Virus record (IMG/VR): IMGVR_UViG_3300033142_001028
Location: 1 to 63,534 of that record
Source of the DNA: a virus
Direction: 5' to 3' (one strand)
Length of the DNA: 63,534 nucleotides
Within the stretch, counting starts at the first letter, position 1; the number at the start of each line of letters is the position of its first letter. Below the pieces are notes generated by a model. It did no database searches. It was not told the DNA's origin and saw only the letters and a list, made by a program, of their open reading frames with translations. The translations under genes were made by a program, and so were the position numbers. Positions 34,195 through 41,999 of the stretch are shown here, piece by piece.

Positions 34195-34624
34195 AGTTGA
34201 ATCATTTAGCGGAATATTTCGCTTCTTGTCTAACTTCCACCGCGCGCCTATGATGTATCATGGCATTGCATATCCAACATCAGAACATGCATATCAAGCC
34301 GCGAAGACATTAAACGAAAATTCACGAATGAATATTTCGATACTAGGCACGCCATATGAAGCAAAAAAGTACGGCAAAACAGTTAAGCGACGGTCTGATT
34401 GGGATGAAGTAAAATTAGAAGTCATGACGGAAATTGTACGTGCAAAATTTATACAAAATCCGTCACTAAGAGAAAAATTACTTGCAACGGATGATGCTAT
34501 CCTAGAAGAAGGAAATACTTGGGGTGACACATACTGGGGCACATGTAAAGGCGAAGGCGAGAATCATTTAGGAAAAGTCTTAATGGATTTGCGTAATAAC
34601 CTAAATACTAATACAGAGGAATAA
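34163..34624 (+). CDS. NADAR (YbiA-like, DUF1768) protein
   Basis: A 153-residue protein. I chose ATG 34163, inside the end of the clamp gene (32-base overlap), because it gives an N-terminus just before FSGIFRFLSNF. Family hallmarks are FLSNFHRAPM, YPTSEHAYQAAK, KYGKTVKRRSDW, MTEIVRAKF and GNTWGDTYWG. NADAR proteins cleave N-glycosidic bonds to ribose, and some remove ADP-ribose from guanine bases. In a phage, reversal of DarT-type DNA ADP-ribosylation is an attractive possibility. Confidence 0.85.
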   Translation: MNTYSQQDQCKVESFSGIFRFLSNFHRAPMMYHGIAYPTSEHAYQAAKTLNENSRMNISILGTPYEAKKYGKTVKRRSDWDEVKLEVMTEIVRAKFIQNPSLREKLLATDDAILEEGNTWGDTYWGTCKGEGENHLGKVLMDLRNNLNTNTEE

Positions 34625-34627
34625 ACA

Positions 34628-34990
34628 ATGAAAAAAGTAACAATTAATCAAAACGAACTCCTAGAAATTTTGCGAGAGAATCGTGATACGCATGAAGCAG
34701 ACTATAAAGATGCTTATGAAGGGTACTTAGTAACTTGCGGAGAAACTCTAATGAAGTTAATGGAGGAATTCAAAGCTGGCGAACGTGAAACAGTACAGTG
34801 GACTGAGTTCCCGCCACAGAGTCAAGTTAAGGACTATGATCGTGTAATTCGTATGCTTGAGTTATCAGTTGATAATGAAATTGAATTGACGGCAGACGAG
34901 TTTGCAAATTTCGTACAAGACGATTGGCACTGGAAGGAAAACTGGACATTCACTAATTCTAACTATATCAGCAAGACGAGAGGGGTATAA
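34628..34990 (+). CDS. Conserved phage protein of unknown function
   Basis: A 120-residue protein beginning MKKVTINQNELLEILRENRD and later KDYDRVIRMLELSVDNEIEL, TADEFANFVQDDWHWKE. I recognise this pattern as a small protein family widespread in phages and prophages, without a known function. It is mostly helical and acidic. It overlaps the next gene by one base. Confidence 0.65.
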   Translation: MKKVTINQNELLEILRENRDTHEADYKDAYEGYLVTCGETLMKLMEEFKAGERETVQWTEFPPQSQVKDYDRVIRMLELSVDNEIELTADEFANFVQDDWHWKENWTFTNSNYISKTRGV

Positions 34991-35232
34991 TGAATTCTAT
35001 AGACTTTTGTTATTGGCTACAGGGCCATTTTGAAATTAGTGAAACAACTGAATTGAATGAAAAGCAAGTTGAAATTATCAAGAATCATTTAAACCTTGTG
35101 TTCAAGCATGAGATTGATGGCATCTATGAAAAGGATGAATTACAAAAGATACATGACGGCGGCACGGGTGGGCCAGGCGAGTTTACCCCGACGGTGCACA
35201 CTTCACCAAACGATATAAAAATAAGATGCTAA
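34990..35232 (+). CDS. Conserved small phage protein of unknown function
   Basis: An 80-residue protein with the pattern F-C-YWLQG-x-FE, then LNEKQVEIIKNHLNLVF, which I recognise as a small family common in phages. The C-terminal half is Gly/Pro-rich and probably flexible. It is coupled to the genes on both sides. Confidence 0.6.
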   Translation: MNSIDFCYWLQGHFEISETTELNEKQVEIIKNHLNLVFKHEIDGIYEKDELQKIHDGGTGGPGEFTPTVHTSPNDIKIRC

Positions 35233-35233
35233 T

Positions 35234-36763
35234 ATGAGAGATTTAACAGTAGGTAAAAAAGACTATGCATTATTCTTGCCAGCGATAAGTGGCTTCTACA
35301 CAGAAGTACTTGGTCGCTGTAGGAATTTTCCAGATTACCTGCCGCCTGATAGGACACCTAAGGGTTTTGAAAATGGTATGGAAGGTCTTGATTTCTTCAA
35401 CGAGGATAAGGGATATTTCTATTACGATGTGGGTTTGTATTCAGCAGGACACGCATACTTAGACGAAGAACGTACTAATAAATTTGAGTGGATGATTCAA
35501 GAGCGCGATAAGAAAAAGACTACGCTCTTGGGTGATTCAGGCGGGTATCAAATCGGCAAAGGTGTTATTAAATTTGATTGGGAACACTTCTATGAAAAGA
35601 AAGGTGATCCAGGTTACATCGGCAAAGCAGATAAAATGCGAGCAGATATTCTTCATTGGCTTGAATACACGGCTGATTGGTCACTAACACTTGACGTACC
35701 TACATGGGCGTACATGGAAGAAACAGCAAGAGAACGCACAGGGTTGCGCACATTCCAAGAATGCTTAGATGCAACATTATTTAATCTCGATTATTTTGTT
35801 GAGCATAGAGAAAACAAAACAAAGTTCCTCAACGTACTTCAAGGTACAACGTGGGATGATGCAAACACTTGGTACGACGCCGTAAAGGACTATCCGTTCG
35901 AAGGTTGGGCAATGGGCGGCAATAATATGCGCGACATAGAAATCGCCCTTCGGCGTCTTATTATTATGCGGGACGAAGGGTACTTAGAAGGTAAAGATTG
36001 GATTCACTTCTTAGGAACTTCTAAACTTGAGTGGGCAGTAATGCTAACTGGTGTACAACGTGAATTGCGTAAGCACGTAAATCCGAATGTAACAGTCAGT
36101 TATGATGCAGCAAGTCCATTCATCGCAGCAGCAAACGGCCGCATGTATACATATAATTCTTTGTTATGCGACAAACTTAGCTATGTGATGGATAGGGGAT
36201 TTGACGGTAGACAATTAGCTCATAGTGATATTCCGTTTCCGTTTGAAAGTGAAATCGGACGGCGGTTAACAGTCGGTGATGTTTGTCACTACGGTAAAGG
36301 TGATCTTAACAAGCTTGGCAAGGTCACTAACTCAGCTTGGGATTCGTTTACTTATACAATTCTAGGAGCGCACAATTGCTACGCGCACATACGCGCAGTA
36401 CAACGCATCAATCACCTTAGTGACTTAGAGAGTATGCGATTCGATCCAGATTGGAGAACATGGACAAAGACAAAGCGCAAATCTAAAGCAGCAGAAATGT
36501 CTTTTTGGGTTCCGCGAAATTTGTTGTACTTCAATAATTTTATCAAAGAACTATTTGTATCGGACAATCCTATGCAGATGCTAGATGATGCTTCACCATT
36601 ACTTCAAGAAATGACTAATCAGAAATATATCGACGGCAACACAGCATTATTTCAAGATTTGTTCGGAGATGAGAATGATAATGAAGTTATAACTGGCGAA
36701 GATTATGGACGCGAAGATGATGTACTTGATGCACTAGAAAGAAAACTGAGGAATGAAAACTAA
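35234..36763 (+). CDS. DpdA/TGT-like transglycosylase
   Basis: A 509-residue protein of the tRNA-guanine transglycosylase superfamily. DSGGYQIGKG at 101-110 matches the TGT base-binding loop (SDSGGFQ), LDVP at 153-156 gives a second Asp, and LQGTTWDDANTWYDA followed by GWAMGG (224-229) matches the region after the barrel's phosphate loop. Phage DpdA enzymes insert 7-deazaguanine bases into DNA. QueE (44973) and a QueD-like protein (40704) are in the same transcription block, which supports that role; tRNA as substrate cannot be excluded. Confidence 0.75.
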   Translation: MRDLTVGKKDYALFLPAISGFYTEVLGRCRNFPDYLPPDRTPKGFENGMEGLDFFNEDKGYFYYDVGLYSAGHAYLDEERTNKFEWMIQERDKKKTTLLGDSGGYQIGKGVIKFDWEHFYEKKGDPGYIGKADKMRADILHWLEYTADWSLTLDVPTWAYMEETARERTGLRTFQECLDATLFNLDYFVEHRENKTKFLNVLQGTTWDDANTWYDAVKDYPFEGWAMGGNNMRDIEIALRRLIIMRDEGYLEGKDWIHFLGTSKLEWAVMLTGVQRELRKHVNPNVTVSYDAASPFIAAANGRMYTYNSLLCDKLSYVMDRGFDGRQLAHSDIPFPFESEIGRRLTVGDVCHYGKGDLNKLGKVTNSAWDSFTYTILGAHNCYAHIRAVQRINHLSDLESMRFDPDWRTWTKTKRKSKAAEMSFWVPRNLLYFNNFIKELFVSDNPMQMLDDASPLLQEMTNQKYIDGNTALFQDLFGDENDNEVITGEDYGREDDVLDALERKLRNEN

Positions 36764-37100
36764 TAATTCAAAAATACTTATTCCTATTGTTAGGAAACTC
36801 TATCCAAACATGATAGCTGATATGATTACGAAAGTTCAGCCGATGCAAGGCAAAACGGGTTCAATCTTTAGCCTGAATATAGAAGATTCTATAATTAATC
36901 CTTGGTCAGAATGGCGTAGAACAACAAGTTTATGGCCGCGTGAATCAATTACAGGAAAATGGATTGTTGGCCGCATCAACAAACGTGGACGGAATGTTTG
37001 GGGTGGCGGTGGTATGCAAGGTAAGGCTACTCGCAAACGACAATTCGCAACAAACAAAGAATTATTTGCATTAAAATTAAAAGGTAATAGCGATGAGTGA
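36753..37100 (+). CDS. Small protein with a major-capsid-like N-terminus and F-x3-L-x-G tail
   Basis: A 115-residue protein in three parts. Residues 8-41 (ILIPIVRKLYPNMIADMI, then VQPMQGKTGSIFSL) closely resemble the conserved T4 gp23 stretch MVRRAIPNLIAFDI...VQPMNSPTGQVFAL. Residues 50-75 hold the small shared domain W-SEWR...PRESITGKWIVG seen also at 37093 and 39038. The end NKELFALKLKGNSDE is the recurrent tail. It may be a capsid-interacting decoy; this is inference. It overlaps the DpdA-like gene by 11 bases. Confidence 0.6.
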   Translation: MKTNNSKILIPIVRKLYPNMIADMITKVQPMQGKTGSIFSLNIEDSIINPWSEWRRTTSLWPRESITGKWIVGRINKRGRNVWGGGGMQGKATRKRQFATNKELFALKLKGNSDE

Positions 37101-37491
37101 TTTATATATTGTTGATTCTGGAACTGTTACTACTGGTAACGTATTAACATATACCACCACTAATACGGGTTCTATATGGGTCGCGCATGAACCATTAGCT
37201 CCGCCACCGCGGGTAAGCCCAATTCCGCCGCCCGTGCTTGATCCGTTTATCAAGAGGGAGTTTTGGGATGATGTAGAATGGAAAGAATATACTTCTTACA
37301 TGCCGCGGAAATCAATTACAGGTAAGATTATTATAGGAAAAATGCATAAGCGTAGTAAAAAAGATATTATAAAAGGTGGAACTTATCATACATCAAATGT
37401 TACAAATACAATACTTGATAGAGCAATTCCTCATACACAATATGCTAAAACAAAAGAATTGTTTGAAGAAAAACTAAGAGGCAAAGCATGA
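37093..37491 (+). CDS. ITGK-family small protein with F-x3-L-x-G tail
   Basis: A 132-residue protein. A Thr/Tyr-rich start is followed by a proline-rich stretch (APPPRVSPIPPPV), then WKEYTSYMPRKSITGKIIIG, shared with the genes at 36753 and 39038, and a basic segment. The end TKELFEEKLRGKA is the recurrent motif. It overlaps the previous gene by eight bases. Function unknown. Confidence 0.6.
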   Translation: MSDLYIVDSGTVTTGNVLTYTTTNTGSIWVAHEPLAPPPRVSPIPPPVLDPFIKREFWDDVEWKEYTSYMPRKSITGKIIIGKMHKRSKKDIIKGGTYHTSNVTNTILDRAIPHTQYAKTKELFEEKLRGKA

Positions 37492-37793
37492 AACTCGGAG
37501 AATACAGAGTTGTGTATGGTGCATATTATAACTATCGTGCTGTACATGATACATCACATTGCGCAGACATTTGGACTGTAGAGGAACGCTGTCAAGTAAC
37601 ATTATTCGGATTATGTAAGCTGTGGGATTATTGGAGTGAGCATACAGAACCTAACTATGATGCTCAATACACTATACAATTTAAGAGTCCAGAGCAAGCA
37701 TTTGAATATGTAGAACGATTATTAAACGGCAATCCTCGAAATACAACAATAAAGACAGTAGTAACAGAAATAAACCATGAACGAATCAATTAA
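37488..37793 (+). CDS. Unknown small protein
   Basis: A 101-residue Tyr/Trp-rich protein starting as ATGA on the previous stop. It contains VERCQVTLFGLCKLWDYW and a helix at 63-75 (EQAFEYVERLLNG). No family is recognised. It overlaps the next gene by 17 bases. Confidence 0.5.
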   Translation: MKLGEYRVVYGAYYNYRAVHDTSHCADIWTVEERCQVTLFGLCKLWDYWSEHTEPNYDAQYTIQFKSPEQAFEYVERLLNGNPRNTTIKTVVTEINHERIN

Positions 37794-38304
37794 AAGAAAT
37801 TACACAAACAGGAATGGTGAAGTTGCCGATGATGCAATATACTTCACTGGCATCGAAGTCGAGAATACTCCACAACACGGTAAGAACACCCTATTCGTAG
37901 TGGGTATACAACCAGCTGAACAGATTGCTCGATTCGCAGCAGAACGAAAAATTAAACACATTTATCTTGGTGCTAACAAAAGTTTTCACATGATAGATGA
38001 TTGGGAGCCCGTTATAGACGAGCTATTAGAACTAAACTTTTGGGTTACATTAGATTTTCCAGTTCGGTGTCATAACTTTATTATGCGCACAATGGGGAAT
38101 CATATGCGTAAGAGCAAATTTATTCCTATGATTTCTGTCGAGATACCGAACGTAGACATATATAATTACAACACCACAATCAAGATTGATGATATAGACA
38201 TGGATCACTCAAACCCAGGTGTGTGGTGTCATAGTTTGCATAGCCTTTTGAATCGTGATAACTTTACAAGCTGGGATGAATACCAGGATGACGAAGCATT
38301 ATGA
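37777..38304 (+). CDS. Conserved-type unknown protein, 175 residues
   Basis: An alpha/beta protein with FTGIEVENTPQHGKNTLFVVG, a segment predicting a Rossmann-like strand, and KIKHIYLGANKSF. I believe related proteins occur in other T4-like phages near nucleotide- or base-modification genes, but I cannot name a function. It is coupled to its neighbours by short overlaps. Confidence 0.55.
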   Translation: MNESIKRNYTNRNGEVADDAIYFTGIEVENTPQHGKNTLFVVGIQPAEQIARFAAERKIKHIYLGANKSFHMIDDWEPVIDELLELNFWVTLDFPVRCHNFIMRTMGNHMRKSKFIPMISVEIPNVDIYNYNTTIKIDDIDMDHSNPGVWCHSLHSLLNRDNFTSWDEYQDDEAL

Positions 38305-38666
38305 GCGGTTGCGGACGGCCTTTAGCAAAAGATGAGTGGTGGACTTTCTGCGGAGAAACAGATATGGGACAAACTGCTCCTGCTCTTTGTACAGAGTGCG
38401 GAGGTGAGTTTAAGCTTAAAGAGGTAGCTAACATGATGGACGAACGAGCAGTAGAAGCAGGTAGACGAGCAGCAGAAACAATCGCAACAGATAAAGACCC
38501 AGGTGAAAAACACTTTATTTATCGCCTTGTAAAAAGTGCGTTTCGCATTCTAGGTTGTGTATTATTTATTATACTCGGCTTTGTTACTAATGAGATGTTA
38601 TTGTGCTACGGAGCAGGCATGTTTTTTGCAGCAGAAGTTTTAGGCATCGCAGAGGAACTAACATGA
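38301..38666 (+). CDS. Zinc-ribbon membrane protein
   Basis: A 121-residue protein. CTECGGEF together with the upstream Cys residues (GCGRP, FCGET) forms a possible zinc ribbon in residues 1-36. A helix rich in Ala/Glu/Arg follows, then two hydrophobic spans at about 83-97 and 99-116. Location in the inner membrane with a cytoplasmic zinc domain is likely. Function unknown. Confidence 0.5.
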   Translation: MSGCGRPLAKDEWWTFCGETDMGQTAPALCTECGGEFKLKEVANMMDERAVEAGRRAAETIATDKDPGEKHFIYRLVKSAFRILGCVLFIILGFVTNEMLLCYGAGMFFAAEVLGIAEELT

Positions 38667-38866
38667 TACATGCAAGTAACGAAAATTGGTTTGCATATCT
38701 AGAACGTGTTAGAAGGCATTTGCCAGAAGGATTTGAAGACGATTGTGTTGACGACGGAATTGCAGATAAGACTGGTGCATATATTTTTGTATCATTTATG
38801 AGAGGTGGTGCAGCACAAAGGTGTGCCGAAGACCTTGTACAAAAACTAGGAGTTGACGATGGCTAA
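38663..38866 (+). CDS. Small acidic unknown protein
   Basis: A 67-residue protein. ATG 38663 overlaps the previous stop as ATGA, which I prefer over a longer frame with an Arg-rich, unlikely N-terminus. Sequence contains FAYLERVRRHLPEGF and two Asp-rich stretches. No family is recognised. Confidence 0.5.
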   Translation: MIHASNENWFAYLERVRRHLPEGFEDDCVDDGIADKTGAYIFVSFMRGGAAQRCAEDLVQKLGVDDG

Positions 38867-39038
38867 TTGTACATCATGCGGAAGTGAAATTCCAGACGAT
38901 CAAGGTAACTCTTGTTCAATGTGTTACGGCGACCCCGATCATGGTCACGATGGTTACTATCAAGCAATGCTAGATCAGCAATACGAAGAAGAAATGGCAA
39001 AGCAGTATCGTGAAGAATATAGAGAACGAGAAGAATAA
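38859..39038 (+). CDS. Small zinc-finger protein
   Basis: A 59-residue protein starting at 38859 with AGGAG seven bases upstream. CTSCGSE and CSMCYGD, 14 residues apart, make a clear zinc ribbon; the rest is a charged helix (EEEMAKQYREEYREREE). It is coupled on both sides. Probably a nucleic-acid- or protein-binding adaptor. Confidence 0.55.
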   Translation: MANCTSCGSEIPDDQGNSCSMCYGDPDHGHDGYYQAMLDQQYEEEMAKQYREEYREREE

Positions 39039-39316
39039 TGGTAATAGAGATTGACGGCATTATCCATAACGGCAACCTTAAAACTGAATGGACTAAGTGG
39101 AGGGAAACATTTTGTTTCTTGCCACATAAAGACATTACAGGAATATTTATCATGGGACTTATATGGTGTCGTGTGCAGGAATCTCGTATATATAAATATG
39201 AAAATGACATAGGTTATTACATATCGTCTAATTTAGGATATGTAGAGTACGCTAGAACGAAGAAAGATATTTTCTTACGTAGTCTCGCAGGAAAAGAATA
39301 TAGGATAAAAATATGA
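39038..39316 (+). CDS. ITGK-family small protein with F-x3-L-x-G tail
   Basis: A 92-residue relative of the genes at 36753 and 37093: TKWRETFCFLPHKDITGIFIMG, a variable middle, then RTKKDIFLRSLAGKEY near the end. It follows the zinc-finger gene with a one-base overlap and overlaps the peptide deformylase gene by four bases. Confidence 0.6.
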   Translation: MVIEIDGIIHNGNLKTEWTKWRETFCFLPHKDITGIFIMGLIWCRVQESRIYKYENDIGYYISSNLGYVEYARTKKDIFLRSLAGKEYRIKI

Positions 39317-39846
39317 TTTATGAAGTTAAATATTGGCCTAACCCTTGTTTGAAGGAGGCCGCAAAAGATGTTACTGATTTGAGTCTTGAGGTATGCAATG
39401 ACATAATTGCTAATTTATTTGAGACTATGTATACAGGACACGGCATGGGTCTTGCAGCAACACAATGTAACATACCGCTGTGTATTATGGTAATAGACAC
39501 AACACAAATAGGCGGAAAGCTTAAGCAAGCATTTATAAATCCTGTTATCAAAGAACTAACAGAAAAGAAAATCATTTCAGAAGAAGGCTGCTTAAGCTTT
39601 CCTGGAATTTTTGTGAAGATAGAACGCTGTGACGGCGTAGTAGTGGAACACACGACCTTGACAGGAGAGACAGAACAAGCTATACTAAATGGTGTAGATG
39701 CTATTTGCTTTCAGCATGAATACGACCACTTAAATGGTATTGTATTTTACGATCATTTGAAAGCAGCAAAGAGACAAATGATGGAAACGAAAGTACGTAA
39801 GAATGTGAAAAAGATAATAAGACTGGAAAACAAACATGCGCATTAA
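39313..39846 (+). CDS. def: Peptide deformylase
   Basis: A 177-residue protein with all three PDF motifs: GMGLAATQ at 44-51, EEGCLSFPG at 90-98 (Cys is a metal ligand) and QHEYDHLNG at 134-142 (HExxH). It removes the formyl group from nascent proteins. Marine T4-like phages often carry shorter versions; this one is near full bacterial length and has an added basic C-terminal helix. The position in a block of small early genes suggests action early in infection. Confidence 0.93.
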   Translation: MIYEVKYWPNPCLKEAAKDVTDLSLEVCNDIIANLFETMYTGHGMGLAATQCNIPLCIMVIDTTQIGGKLKQAFINPVIKELTEKKIISEEGCLSFPGIFVKIERCDGVVVEHTTLTGETEQAILNGVDAICFQHEYDHLNGIVFYDHLKAAKRQMMETKVRKNVKKIIRLENKHAH

Positions 39847-40324
39847 CATTAACAGACCACCTAAGCACGTTCGAAAAGAACAAGAGCGGATGGCTAGACA
39901 AGAGTGGCATAAGAAGTTTGCGTGGAAGGCTACTAAGGTAGATCATACTGATGTAGGACATAGAGTTGTCTGGTTTGAAAACTACTGGTGCAAGGAGAAA
40001 ATTGGGCCGACACAAGGTGATAGCCCAGGAGACGGACGATACTTCGAAAAATATTCTGAGAAAGAATACTTCAAGAAAAAACTAGATGGTGATTTTGATA
40101 AGCATGAAACAATGGTAGATGAGGCTACTGCAAGTTCAATAGCTAGTCAGATTCGCAATCAAATGAATAAACAGTATCCTAGCGGAGGCTTGCATAAAAA
40201 GGACGGGCCAAATTCAGGTGTTAACTTCAAGAAATATGTAATTGGCAGAGCAGATCAAGATATTGAAGTTGAGTCAATTTTTCTCGGAGACGAAGAAGAA
40301 GATGGATGGGAGGAAGACAAATGA
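39836..40324 (+). CDS. WH-FAW family protein with internal F-x3-L-x-G motif, copy 1
   Basis: A 162-residue protein. EWHKKFAWKATKVD, then VWFENYW resembles a small phage family built on WH-x-x-FAW and VW-E-x-x-x-R/W. The motif EKEYFKKKLDGDFDK lies at about residues 75-90 and is followed by a 70-residue polar, probably disordered tail ending in acidic residues. The next gene is a clear paralogue. Function unknown. Confidence 0.6.
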   Translation: MRININRPPKHVRKEQERMARQEWHKKFAWKATKVDHTDVGHRVVWFENYWCKEKIGPTQGDSPGDGRYFEKYSEKEYFKKKLDGDFDKHETMVDEATASSIASQIRNQMNKQYPSGGLHKKDGPNSGVNFKKYVIGRADQDIEVESIFLGDEEEDGWEEDK

Positions 40325-40707
40325 AATTTAAGATAGACAAACCGCCTGCGCATGTTACAAGACGAAAAAGAATTAATGCTAAACGAGAATGGCACACTAA
40401 GTTTGCATGGCTACCAACCGTAGTAGATGAAACCGATATTGAATATAAGCGGGTATGGTTCGAGAAATATTGGCGGCAAGGTCACTGGGGTCCGTCTCGG
40501 ATGGGAGATGCAAACCCTATGATATTTACAAAATACTCCAATAAAGAATACTTTAAGAAAAAGCTTAATGGAGATTTTGATAAGGAAGAGATTGAAGCTG
40601 ATACTAATGTTGGCTCAACAAGTAGCAGCCGTGCATACGTAAATAATCAAATACTAAAGAAAAGTGGGCCCCACATTCATAATCCATACAAAAGGAATAC
40701 GGTATGA
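40321..40707 (+). CDS. WH-FAW family protein with internal F-x3-L-x-G motif, copy 2
   Basis: A 128-residue tandem paralogue of the preceding protein: EWHTKFAWLPTVVDETD, VWFEKYW, then NKEYFKKKLNGDFDK. The start at 40321 forms ATGA with the previous stop; a longer start with a poor context is rejected. DNA around the motif is also alike (near 40055 and 40543), in line with a tandem duplication. Confidence 0.6.
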   Translation: MKFKIDKPPAHVTRRKRINAKREWHTKFAWLPTVVDETDIEYKRVWFEKYWRQGHWGPSRMGDANPMIFTKYSNKEYFKKKLNGDFDKEEIEADTNVGSTSSSRAYVNNQILKKSGPHIHNPYKRNTV

Positions 40708-41114
40708 AAGAACAAAGATTTATTTTCGTAACGTTTCAGAAAGAAGGCATACATTCTTATCCTGACGCCCCTGAGGGTGTAGAGTTTCTACGCCACCCTC
40801 ATCGACACATATTTCATTTTCGTGTAGACATTGAGGTGTGGAATGATGATCGAGAGATTGAATTTATTTTATTCAAACGTGAACTTGAAGATCAATACAA
40901 GAAAGAAGTAGTTGGTCTCTCATCAGTACTTCAATTAAACAGCAAGAGTTGTGAAATGCTTGCAGATGATCTAGCAGAATACATACAAGATGCATACCCT
41001 GGCCGTGATCTTAAGATCGAAGTAAGCGAGGATGGCGAGAATGGTGCAGTCGGTTATTATCCTGCAGACCGTGAACAAGTACCAATTCTTTATCAACAAA
41101 GAGATATGTTCTAA
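40704..41114 (+). CDS. QueD/PTPS-like T-fold protein, probably non-canonical
   Basis: A 136-residue protein that follows the order of QueD/6-pyruvoyl-tetrahydropterin synthase: GIHSY (first zinc His), HPHRHIFHFRVDIEV (the HGH strand), EFILFKREL (DF-x-x-LK), LNSKSCEMLADDLAEYI (the PT-x-E-x-LA helix) and KIEVSEDGENGAVGYY (E-T-x-x-x-A-x-Y). The three zinc His residues seem present, but the catalytic Cys and the LDH His are not. It may act with QueE and the DpdA-like enzyme or have a new role. From memory, related proteins are common in phages. Confidence 0.5.
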   Translation: MKEQRFIFVTFQKEGIHSYPDAPEGVEFLRHPHRHIFHFRVDIEVWNDDREIEFILFKRELEDQYKKEVVGLSSVLQLNSKSCEMLADDLAEYIQDAYPGRDLKIEVSEDGENGAVGYYPADREQVPILYQQRDMF

Positions 41115-41533
41115 TGACAAGTAAAGATGCTCCTGCTATGCATTCACTAGACTTAGAAGAAAAGATTACACGTATGCTTTCTGACAAGATGAACGAAGAA
41201 ACTGACAGAGCTATAATGCAAACTTATGGCCAACCTAACAACGAATTTATATTACCTGAATCAGTAGAGTATGATAGATTGCGGGAAACGGAACAGAGAA
41301 AATTTAAGGACGCAATTATGCAAGATTGGCAGCAACTAAGAAAACGAGATCCTGACGAGCAATTCCGCAGACAGACAAACAAAGATATTGCAGAGATTAA
41401 AGACTCAATACGCAAGATCGGAATTCTGTTTGGTGAAGACGCACCGAGCGAAGAACAAATGAAAAAACACAAGATGCTTAAAGATGCGTATAACAAGTAC
41501 AAAATGATTGAGGCATTAGTATTAGAAAAATAA
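41114..41533 (+). CDS. Coiled-coil protein, YNKYK family, copy 1
   Basis: A 139-residue helical protein. The C-terminal 50 residues (FGEDAPSEEQMKKHKML, AYNKYKMIEAL) match the ends of the genes at 43120 and 43358, defining a three-member family with longer or shorter N-terminal helices. Function is unknown; similar ends occur in small proteins of other phages. Confidence 0.55.
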   Translation: MTSKDAPAMHSLDLEEKITRMLSDKMNEETDRAIMQTYGQPNNEFILPESVEYDRLRETEQRKFKDAIMQDWQQLRKRDPDEQFRRQTNKDIAEIKDSIRKIGILFGEDAPSEEQMKKHKMLKDAYNKYKMIEALVLEK

Positions 41534-41534
41534 A

Positions 41535-41741
41535 ATGACAAACGGTTTCTTCATAGACGAATTACATAGGGTACATAACGTAAATGTAGTCGGTGCAAAC
41601 CCTAACACTGACGCAGGATGGTACGACATTGATCGCGGTTCATATATAGAAACTGTCGTAACTCACAAAGACAATTTATTCTTAAATGAAGAAGTAGCCA
41701 AAAAAGAATCATTTTTACGACTACTGAAGGACAAAAGATAA
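41535..41741 (+). CDS. Small protein with F-x3-L tail
   Basis: A 68-residue protein ending LNEEVAKKESFLRLLKDKR, a variant of the recurrent tail with Asp at the Gly position. The last 25 residues resemble those of the next gene (DNLFLNEEV against DNVFFEKEA), so the two are probably paralogues. Function unknown. Confidence 0.5.
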   Translation: MTNGFFIDELHRVHNVNVVGANPNTDAGWYDIDRGSYIETVVTHKDNLFLNEEVAKKESFLRLLKDKR

Positions 41742-41744
41742 TAG

Positions 41745-41999
41745 ATGGCATTCGAAAATATAAAACAACAGAAAGTTTGGTGTATTCATTTTTGGGGCAT
41801 GACACTAGAGGAAGGCCTGTTAATGGGCAAAGAAGGTGATGGATTTTATGTGCGTTTAGATGGTGCTGCAATAAATGACATCGAAATAATTAATGCTGAT
41901 AATGTATTCTTTGAGAAAGAGGCAGGAGAAAGAGCATTATTTAAAGCTAACTTAGCTGGTGATAAAAGGCCAGCAAATAAAGATATTAGAGACTTATAA
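41745..41999 (+). CDS. Small protein with F-x3-L-x-G tail
   Basis: An 84-residue protein with DNVFFEKEAGERALFKANLAGDKRP near its end, a member of the tail-motif set and a likely paralogue of the preceding gene. The body is beta-prone (GDGFYVRLDGAAINDIEII). It overlaps the glycosyltransferase gene by one base. Confidence 0.55.
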   Translation: MAFENIKQQKVWCIHFWGMTLEEGLLMGKEGDGFYVRLDGAAINDIEIINADNVFFEKEAGERALFKANLAGDKRPANKDIRDL

